Source: a bacterium ADurb.Bin374
GTDB lineage: Bacteria > Riflebacteria > Ozemobacteria > Ozemobacterales > Ozemobacteraceae
Length of the DNA: 12,137 bases
Assembly (NCBI GenBank): GCA_002068715.1
Contig: MWAR01000568.1
Coordinates: 1 to 12,137 of the forward strand
Direction: 5' to 3'
Numbering within the stretch: position 1 is the stretch's first letter; every line of letters begins with the position of its first letter. The translations under genes were made by a program, and so were the position numbers. The notes below the pieces were generated by a model. That model saw only the letters and a list, made by a program, of their open reading frames with translations. It did no database searches and had not been told where the DNA came from. Shown here piece after piece: positions 8,132-12,137 of the stretch.

Positions 8132-8170
8132 AAACCCCGGATGAACGCGTCATGCGTCCGGCCGGGGTTT
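8132..8170 (+). terminator. Bidirectional terminator between convergent genes
   Basis: Outer arms AAACCCCGG (8132-8140) and CCGGGGTTT (8162-8170) pair over nine bases, enclosing a second small dyad ACGC-GTCAT-GCGT. A-run and T-run flank the stem, so it can end transcription from either side. It begins two bases after the stop of the 7828-8130 gene and lies 15 bases before the end of the convergent gene. Confidence 0.75.
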
Positions 8171-8184
8171 CGGAAAGCAGAAGA

Positions 8185-8787
8185 TCACTTTTTCGGGAGA
8201 GGCTCGGTCTTCTGGTGGACGAACTTCCCGTCTTTGAAGACGAAGGTGTAAGCGGCCGGGACCGGCTCACCGCCGTCTTTTTCCGGATACTGCAGGCCCA
8301 GCATCGTCACGGTGCCGTCGGCGGCGATGATCATGTCGGAACCATCGCTCTGCTGGAGGTCCGAGACGAGCATGTCGCGGGTCAGGTCATGCTTCGGATA
8401 CGTGCACGGAACCGGCACGAATTTCTTCGTCGCCACGTCGTAGGTGAAAACGTAGAGGCCGCTGGCACGCGGGCCGTAGAAGGCGGCGGTCACCGCTTCC
8501 GGCACGCCGTCACCCGTCAGGTCGCGAAGGGCGAGAGACGTCGGCTTCCCTTCGAGCGTGAACGGTCTCTCTTCCGAACCCAGTTCTTCGCTTTCGAACA
8601 GCTTCGCGCCCGCGGCATCGCGGATGACGAGCTTGATCGATGCGCCGTCCTGCACCTTGAGAGTCTGGACGTCGGGCGCGCCGGGAACAAGCTTCCCGGA
8701 CGCGCTGGCCAGTTCGAGGCCGAACGAAGCGGCCGAAAGCAATGCCACGAAACCGAGAGCGTACACGACTGTCTGCGGGTATTTCAT
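8185..8787 (-). CDS. Small exported FG-GAP/VCBS-like protein of unknown function
   Basis: From ATG 8787, seven bases after GGAG, the product has 200 residues. The longer frame to 8826 overlaps the upstream gene and lacks a better start. An N-terminal hydrophobic stretch (VVYALGFVALLSAASFGL, 7-24) followed by ASAS looks like a signal peptide or anchor. The rest is beta-rich, with DLTGDGVPEAVTAAF (89-103), close to the Dx[DN]xDG-type calcium loops of VCBS/FG-GAP propeller repeats, and a weaker second copy near 148-157 (DGSDMIIAADG). One or two such motifs are too few for a whole propeller. It follows the glucosaminidase gene by 26 bases and is probably cotranscribed, pointing to an envelope or periplasmic place. 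Confidence 0.85.
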   Translation of the reverse strand: MKYPQTVVYALGFVALLSAASFGLELASASGKLVPGAPDVQTLKVQDGASIKLVIRDAAGAKLFESEELGSEERPFTLEGKPTSLALRDLTGDGVPEAVTAAFYGPRASGLYVFTYDVATKKFVPVPCTYPKHDLTRDMLVSDLQQSDGSDMIIAADGTVTMLGLQYPEKDGGEPVPAAYTFVFKDGKFVHQKTEPLPKK

Positions 8788-8813
8788 TCTGTTTCTCCTG
8801 ATTTCAGAGGGAG

Positions 8814-9692
8814 TCATTTGTCCCACTTGTACAGATTATTGGCCTTCATGATGCTGATCAACTTATTAGCATAATTCGGGTCCGTTGCATATCCGGCCTT
8901 CTGCACCTCGCGGGCGAACTGGTCGGGGTCGTTCTTGTATTTCATGCAGTTTTTGTATCTGGAAACCTGACTGATCAAACGGGCGTGGTCGTCGACGGAT
9001 TCCTTCCAGGTGTTGTATTTCCTGAACTTGGCGTTGATCGTGATGAACCTGCCGCCTGACCACTCCTTGGTCGGCACAGTCACCGAGCCGGCGGGCCCGG
9101 TTCCCTTGATGCCGAACAGGTTCTTGGCGCTGCCGATCGTCGAGGCGCCCCACCCCGTCTCGAGGGCCGCCTGGGCCAGCGTAACCGACGCCGGCACCCC
9201 GGTGGCGGCGAAGGTGGCCGCCGCGATCGGGCCGAGCAGTTCGCAGAACTTCGCCGGGGAGAGCTTGCCACCCTTCCAGGCGTTCAGCGCAGCAGACTCG
9301 CTGTTTCCGGACGTGGAGACAGCGGGCTTTGAACCACTCGGTGCAGGCTTGGCGCTGACATTTGCACCGGTGTTGTTTTTCGCGGTTTTCGCTTTCGCGA
9401 GACGGTCTATGAGCTGATTCACGCGGGATGCGAGCGAATTGAGTTTCGCGAACAGCGCATTGATGCGATCCATGAATTTCGAGAAAGTGTCGTTCGGAAC
9501 CATCGCCACCGCGGCCGGTTTCTGCGAAGCATCGCCGCCCGAGCCGACTCCGATCTGAACTCCCTGTTTTTCGGGTTGATGGTTTTCAAGGGTCGAGAGC
9601 ATGTCAGACTGCGCAAACGAGCACGAGCACAGTGCGATCATCAGCAGCAACACAATGCCGGGACGCAACACCGGATGAATTTTGATTTTCAT
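8814..9692 (-). CDS. Exported GH73 glucosaminidase (FlgJ-like peptidoglycan hydrolase) with coiled-coil linker
   Basis: The 292-residue protein should cut the glycan strand of peptidoglycan. Residues 1-27 form a signal peptide; LCSC at 21-24 could be a non-ideal lipobox, or cleavage may follow FAQ. Residues ~66-102 show heptad-like spacing (FMDRINALFAKLNSLASRVN) and suggest a coiled coil, followed by an Ala/Ser/Pro linker. The catalytic domain spans ~145-290: TLAQAALETGWG carries the likely catalytic Glu178, then NLFGIK (191-196) and YATDPNYANKL (268-278), all standard for GH73. GGGGAGG five bases before ATG 9692 fixes the start. A -10-like TAAGAT (9729-9734, minus) lies upstream without a clear -35. 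The lack of flagellar genes nearby argues for a housekeeping autolysin rather than flagellar FlgJ. Confidence 0.94.
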   Translation of the reverse strand: MKIKIHPVLRPGIVLLLMIALCSCSFAQSDMLSTLENHQPEKQGVQIGVGSGGDASQKPAAVAMVPNDTFSKFMDRINALFAKLNSLASRVNQLIDRLAKAKTAKNNTGANVSAKPAPSGSKPAVSTSGNSESAALNAWKGGKLSPAKFCELLGPIAAATFAATGVPASVTLAQAALETGWGASTIGSAKNLFGIKGTGPAGSVTVPTKEWSGGRFITINAKFRKYNTWKESVDDHARLISQVSRYKNCMKYKNDPDQFAREVQKAGYATDPNYANKLISIMKANNLYKWDK

Positions 9693-9791
9693 GGTTTCCT
9701 CCCCGATCGTTTTTGCCTTCCAGCACTTATCTTACCCGATCGCCGTCCCGGGGTTACAGGTATCATCGAAGCGTTCGAAACGATCGAAAGA

Positions 9792-9830
9792 AAAACCGGA
9801 GAACCGCTTTTGAAGCGATTCTCCGGTTTT
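9792..9830 (-). terminator. Strong intrinsic terminator of the tRNA-Leu gene
   Basis: An 18-base-pair stem with one G-T wobble and a three-base loop is flanked on the minus strand by AAAA before and TTTTTC after. It begins three bases beyond the tRNA discriminator base, as expected for a monocistronic tRNA unit. It also insulates the glucosaminidase gene from tRNA transcription. Confidence 0.85.
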
Positions 9831-9833
9831 CGG

Positions 9834-9918
9834 TGCCCAGGGCGTCTAACACACCCGCAAGCCAGTAATAGGCATAAGATCCTGAATCTTACGTGTTTGC
9901 CAATTTCACCACCCGGGC
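9834..9918 (-). tRNA. tRNA-Leu (anticodon CAG) with non-canonical T-arm
   Basis: The 85 bases read as a class II tRNA-Leu: acceptor GCCCGGG pairs with CCTGGGC (one G-T), then TG. The D-arm GTG-AAATTGGCAAA-CAC keeps the GG pair, and the anticodon stem TAAGA/TCTTA is perfect. The loop is TTCAGGA with anticodon CAG. A 16-base variable arm contains GCC/GGC. The discriminator is A, followed by CCG, so CCA is not fully encoded. The T-arm is odd: aligned by length it is GCGGG-TGTGTTA-GACGC, with only three pairs and no TTCRANY loop. A two-base shift gives GGGTG-TGTTAGA-CGCCC with five pairs but steals bases from the acceptor stem. A good promoter and terminator frame it, so it is probably transcribed. 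It may be a degraded, altered or specialised tRNA. Confidence 0.75.
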
Positions 9919-9930
9919 GACAAACCGGTC

Positions 9931-9959
9931 TTGCGAACCGGCTGCTTGAGATTTAAGAT
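9931..9959 (+). promoter_or_regulatory. Possible promoter for the GNAT gene, overlapping the tRNA promoter
   Basis: TTGCGA (9931-9936) and TAAGAT (9954-9959) are 17 bases apart on the plus strand, about 50 bases before the GNAT start. The -10 shares five bases with the -10 of the minus-strand tRNA promoter, giving a divergent promoter with one shared melting site. Confidence 0.45.
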
Positions 9960-9983
9960 ACCACACCTCGCGTTCGAATGCAA
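9955..9983 (-). promoter_or_regulatory. Promoter of the tRNA-Leu gene
   Basis: On the minus strand TTGCAT (9978-9983) is followed after 17 bases by TATCTT (9955-9960). The predicted start site near 9948 lies about 30 bases before the tRNA 5' end at 9918. A small dyad CCGGT-TCGCAAG-ACCGG sits in the leader. Confidence 0.6.
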
Positions 9984-10007
9984 CACTCTAGAAATGGGTG
10001 AATCAAC

Positions 10008-10430
10008 ATGAATGTCACGATCCGGGAAACATGTGAAAACATCGACTGGGAACAGGTTCGAGCAGCCCTTGAACGCGTCGGCATGGCCTTTCGGGATCCC
10101 GAATCCCATCGCCGGGCATTTGAAGGAAGCTACTGCCGCGCATTTCTGTTCGACGGCGACCGGATGATCGGTTTCGGCCGAGCGATTTCGGATGGCGTCA
10201 TCCAAGCGGCCATCTACGAAATCGTCGTCCTGCCGGAATACCAGGGAAAAGGCCTCGGGAAAAGGCTGATGAACCATCTCCTCGAGCGTCTGGCCGGCTG
10301 CAACGTCATTCTCTACGCGAATCCGGGGAAGGAAAGCTTCTACGCAAGCCTGGGCTTCCGGGCAATGCCGACAGCGATGGGCCGGTTCACGAATCCCCAG
10401 CGGATGATCGAGCGCGGAATGCTTCGCTAG
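10008..10430 (+). CDS. GNAT family N-acetyltransferase
   Basis: The 140-residue protein is a compact single-domain GNAT, which passes an acetyl group from acetyl-CoA to an amine. The central acetyl-CoA site is clear: IVVLPEYQGKGLGKRLM (72-88), with Q79-G-K-G-L-G84 as the pyrophosphate loop. FYASLGF (111-117) is the usual end of the fold. The order strand-helix-strand around FGRAISDG (56-63) recalls small arylalkylamine-type GNATs common in bacteria, but the acceptor cannot be told. ATG 10008 has GGGTGA about seven bases upstream. The gene is divergent from the tRNA-Leu unit and convergent with the 10443-11153 gene, whose stop lies 12 bases away. Confidence 0.93.
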   Translation: MNVTIRETCENIDWEQVRAALERVGMAFRDPESHRRAFEGSYCRAFLFDGDRMIGFGRAISDGVIQAAIYEIVVLPEYQGKGLGKRLMNHLLERLAGCNVILYANPGKESFYASLGFRAMPTAMGRFTNPQRMIERGMLR

Positions 10431-10442
10431 AGCGGAACCGGC

Positions 10443-11153
10443 TCAGGGTTCGCGTTTCATCAGCTTCATCTCGGTGTGAAGCGTGGTGGTCGAGCGAGCG
10501 AGCTTGTTAGGCTGGTCGGGCACCGGCACGAAAAAGGTGAACTTCGAGTCGGCGATCGTCTCGATGACCTGGCCTAGAACGGGGTCGAACCAGGTGCGGC
10601 CGCGACTGACGGCGTTCGGGTCGCCAATCTGCGTCGTCGCGCCAGGCTCGAGCAGCATTTCCGAAGAGAACTCTGCAAGGCTCTTTCCGCCGCGATCCGC
10701 CATTCCCATGAAGGTGTAACGGGTCTGCGTCTCGGTCGCGGGCGGACCTGGGGTACGCGTCGTCTGATCCCATCCGTCACCGGGCTTTATCGGGCCTTCG
10801 GGGAAGTGCATCTGAGCGATTTCGGAACCCTGCCAAGCGCCGGTTCCAGAAACGATTTCGACCTTTCCTCGCCGGTCGAGCCAGAGAACGCTCGTCTGTC
10901 CTTCTTCCGGGAGGGCGGCGGCCTCGCCGTCCTGGAACATCCGGGCGAGCACGATGAACATCGACATCGTCGCCAAGTCGGCGCCCGCGTCTTCCACTGT
11001 CTGGCGGATGTCCATTTCGATGTGGATCGGGTTGGTCTGAACGCCAATCGGGGTTTCAACCTCCACCCCGCCCCGGACGATGACGCGATAATACAGGCGC
11101 TGGCCTTTGACCCAGTCGTACCGGAATGTCTGCGGTGCCGCTTCCAGGCTCAT
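10443..11153 (-). CDS. Probable exported beta-rich protein of unknown function (DUF6263-like pattern)
   Basis: From ATG 11153, seven bases after GGAGG, the product has 236 residues. It opens with a strand pair FRYDWVKGQRLYYRVIVRGG and later shows FPEGPIKPGDGW (117-128) and GRTWFDPVLGQ (185-195). This pattern of a long beta structure with G-x-x-W turns is one I associate, with low certainty, with DUF6263-like secreted proteins. The frame is open upstream to ATG 11294, and residues just before 11153 in that frame (CLVIVVWCILFMGGAI, then MSLEAAPQ) look like a signal-peptide core and cleavage site. The real start may thus lie upstream, but the region it would use is a tRNA-like fragment. Choosing 11153 rests on the ribosome site; export is inferred. 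Confidence 0.8.
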   Translation of the reverse strand: MSLEAAPQTFRYDWVKGQRLYYRVIVRGGVEVETPIGVQTNPIHIEMDIRQTVEDAGADLATMSMFIVLARMFQDGEAAALPEEGQTSVLWLDRRGKVEIVSGTGAWQGSEIAQMHFPEGPIKPGDGWDQTTRTPGPPATETQTRYTFMGMADRGGKSLAEFSSEMLLEPGATTQIGDPNAVSRGRTWFDPVLGQVIETIADSKFTFFVPVPDQPNKLARSTTTLHTEMKLMKREP

Positions 11154-11215
11154 GATCGCTCCTCCCATGAATAAGATGCACCACACGACGATGACCAGAC
11201 AGTTCCGGAAGCGAG

Positions 11216-11264
11216 TGCCCAGAGCGGGACTCGAACCCGCACACCGGGAATGATTCCCGTCGAG
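11216..11264 (-). other. tRNA-Leu-like 3' fragment (variable arm, T-arm, acceptor 3' strand)
   Basis: On the minus strand the segment holds a variable-arm hairpin CGGGAA-TCA-TTCCCG, then GTGT and a perfect canonical T-arm GCGGG-TTCGAGT-CCCGC (11224-11240). TCTGGGC (11217-11223) follows as acceptor 3' strand, with A at 11216 as discriminator. No CCA follows. The expected 5' acceptor strand GCCCAGA, a D-arm and a Leu anticodon are absent upstream, where similarity fades at the anticodon-stem 3' half. It is therefore a fragment, not a tRNA gene. Such 3' halves are what tRNA-targeting integrases leave behind, but no integrase is in the window. Confidence 0.6.
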
Positions 11265-11401
11265 AACGCGGATATCGTCAAAAATGAAACTCATTCGTTT
11301 TCCACCGGTGATCAGGCAGGATCCCCTTCAAAAAATGGCCGGTCAGGCCGATGGTGAGTATATGTCATACCTATCGACGGGCGCAACTAGGAGAGCTTTG
11401 C

Positions 11402-11863
11402 ATGGGGCTAACGTTCTTGACACCCTTCTGGCGTTCCATTAGAATAGACCTCGGTCGGTACGGGCGGCTTCTGGCCGTCGTAACGGGGATGTGCCTTGCC
11501 TGGAGCGGCAATCACACACCTGCGCTGGGCGTATCGACCGCTGGTTATCAATCCGATGGAACGGCCGTTCAGAATTCGGGTGAATTCCTGGATGGCCCGG
11601 CGATCGAGATGCTGGTTGGCGGAGCCAAGACTCCGACGGCAGAACCGGTCGGACCGAAAGGTAGCTCTGACGGAGCATCCGGAACGGAATCGCTGAACCG
11701 GATGCTCGACGAGTGGGACACGCCCGCATCCGACGAGCCGATCACCTGGAAGGACGCGGAAGACTCGTCCGGAGACCAGGACGCCGTCATGCCCGATGCG
11801 GATTATCTCGATCTCGTTGATGACACCGGCGGTGGCGCCGGCGAGCAGGGCGATAACAGGTAG
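11402..11863 (+). CDS. Small exported or anchored acidic protein, unknown function
   Basis: The 153-residue product from ATG 11402 has AGGAG about nine bases upstream; the longer frame to 11351 lacks this. The basic N-terminus (FWRSIRIDLGRYGR) precedes a short hydrophobic core LLAVVTGMCLAW (23-34) and an N-H-T-P-A-L-G region that may be cleaved, though the signal is weak. From residue ~45 on the chain is low-complexity, rich in Gly, Asp, Glu, Ser and Pro, with no predicted fold (tail near DADYLDLVDDTGGGAGEQ). GC-rich third positions support this strand over the overlapping minus-strand frame. No family is recognised. It lies 212 bases before the catalase gene with a separate promoter between them, so they are not clearly linked. 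Confidence 0.65.
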   Translation: MGLTFLTPFWRSIRIDLGRYGRLLAVVTGMCLAWSGNHTPALGVSTAGYQSDGTAVQNSGEFLDGPAIEMLVGGAKTPTAEPVGPKGSSDGASGTESLNRMLDEWDTPASDEPITWKDAEDSSGDQDAVMPDADYLDLVDDTGGGAGEQGDNR

Positions 11864-11951
11864 AACAACGGTCGCACGCGGCCGGGAGAACACGGTGCAA
11901 ATTGCATAGAAGTTTACGCCTCCCGCGCAGGTAAGTCAATTCGAGGGGACC

Positions 11952-11971
11952 GTTAATGAGAGTTAATGAGA
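11952..11971 (+). repeat. Tandem 10-bp repeat upstream of the catalase -35
   Basis: GTTAATGAGA occurs twice head to tail (11952-11961 and 11962-11971), and a third unit begins as GTTG at 11972. The period equals about one helical turn and the array abuts the -35 at 11973. It is a plausible activator or repressor site for katA. Confidence 0.6.
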
Positions 11972-11972
11972 G

Positions 11973-12001
11973 TTGCCCCGCACGGCATGGACGGCTATAA
12001 T
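11973..12001 (+). promoter_or_regulatory. Sigma70-type promoter of the catalase gene
   Basis: TTGCCC (11973-11978) and a consensus TATAAT (11996-12001) are 17 bases apart. The predicted start near 12008 leaves a leader of about 68 bases before the catalase ATG. Confidence 0.7.
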
Positions 12002-12025
12002 CAAGCCACCTTAAAGGGGACGTGT

Positions 12026-12050
12026 GGCCGGGCTAGTCCCGGGTTCGGCC
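12026..12050 (+). other. Structured 5' leader of the catalase mRNA
   Basis: Two mutually exclusive stems can form: GGCCG (12026-12030) with CGGCC (12046-12050), or CCGGG (12028-12032) with CCCGG (12038-12042). Neither has a T-run, so it is not an intrinsic terminator. It may affect mRNA stability or ribosome access; no known riboswitch is recognised. Confidence 0.3.
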
Positions 12051-12075
12051 GTACGGGTAACGGAAAGGAACAGCG

Positions 12076-12137
12076 ATGAGCGACAAACAGAAACTGACGA
12101 CCAACGCGGGGGCTCCGGTTCCCGACAACCAGAACGT
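12076..12137 (+). CDS. katA: Catalase, N-terminus only (runs off the window)
   Basis: Only 20 full codons are in the window, but they read MSDKQKLTTNAGAPVPDNQN, which matches the conserved opening of clade 3 monofunctional haem catalases (K-x-L-T-T-x-x-G-x-P-V-x-D-N-Q-N). These enzymes break hydrogen peroxide into water and oxygen. The haem and active-site residues lie outside the window. AAGGA about six bases before the ATG is the ribosome site. A consensus-like promoter and a tandem repeat upstream suggest dedicated, probably stress-linked control. The gene symbol is by family resemblance. Confidence 0.85.
   Translation, partial: MSDKQKLTTNAGAPVPDNQN

Noticed and set aside
11216..11301. 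Complete tRNA gene
   Set aside because: The 5' acceptor complement GCCCAGA, a D-arm and a usable anticodon loop are not found at either class I or class II distance; only the 3' half is tRNA-like.
11330..11349. Possible minus-strand terminator (GGCC-TGACC-GGCC then T6)
   Set aside because: The stem is only four pairs and no convincing minus-strand gene ends just upstream of it.
11408..11893. A 161-codon minus-strand frame with a hydrophobic N-terminus
   Set aside because: It overlaps the plus-strand 11402-11863 gene, which has the better ribosome site and GC-rich third positions; the minus frame looks like chance translation after its first 25 residues. This choice is moderately, not fully, secure.
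11896..11906. Palindrome TGCAA-A-TTGCA upstream of katA
   Set aside because: It is about 67 bases above the -35 and only five bases per arm, so I do not list it as an operator.

Overview
The window is high-GC bacterial chromosomal DNA, except for a visibly less GC-rich first ~850 bases. It carries 14 protein genes (two cut by the window edges), one tRNA-Leu gene with an odd T-arm, and a short tRNA-like fragment. Several products carry export signals, Shine-Dalgarno sites are good, and GTG starts are common. The one tRNA does not encode a complete CCA end. I cannot name the lineage from this. There is no integrase, transposase, CRISPR array or phage gene, so it reads as ordinary chromosome with a few scars.

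Layout, left to right. 1-809 (-): the N-terminal part of a multi-spanning GT-C-type membrane glycosyltransferase, open at the window edge. 946-1284 (-): a small cupin. 1357-3264 (-): a 635-residue exported helical protein with a DADDT motif like that of class II terpenoid cyclases, behind its own sigma70-type promoter. 3447-6576 (-): a tightly overlapping trio, tlyA (S4 plus rRNA methyltransferase), a YtcJ-like amidohydrolase and a histidine phosphatase, driven by a clear promoter at 6620-6648. 6832-8130 (+): cysK followed by a small acidic protein of unknown function, ending at a terminator shared with the convergent unit. 8185-9692 (-): a GH73 glucosaminidase with a signal peptide and coiled coil, then a small exported FG-GAP/VCBS-like protein, probably one cell-envelope operon. 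9792-9983: a complete tRNA-Leu(CAG) transcription unit (promoter, tRNA, terminator) on the minus strand. Its -10 element overlaps that of a divergent promoter for a GNAT acetyltransferase (10008-10430, +). 10443-11153 (-): an exported-looking protein of unknown function whose in-frame upstream region runs through a tRNA-Leu-like 3' fragment (11216-11264). 11402-11863 (+): a small secreted acidic protein. 12076-end (+): the start of a catalase gene with a near-consensus promoter and a tandem 10-bp repeat abutting the -35.

The most unusual material is the pair of tRNA-Leu pieces. One is an apparently expressed tRNA-Leu(CAG) whose T-arm has lost the canonical TTCRANY loop. The other, 1.3 kb away, is a 3' tRNA fragment with a perfect T-arm whose end falls at the position where a signal-peptide gene should start. 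Other points to follow up are the symmetric divergent promoter at 9931-9983, the exported DxDD protein, the repeat at the catalase promoter and the frequent CGATCG palindrome.
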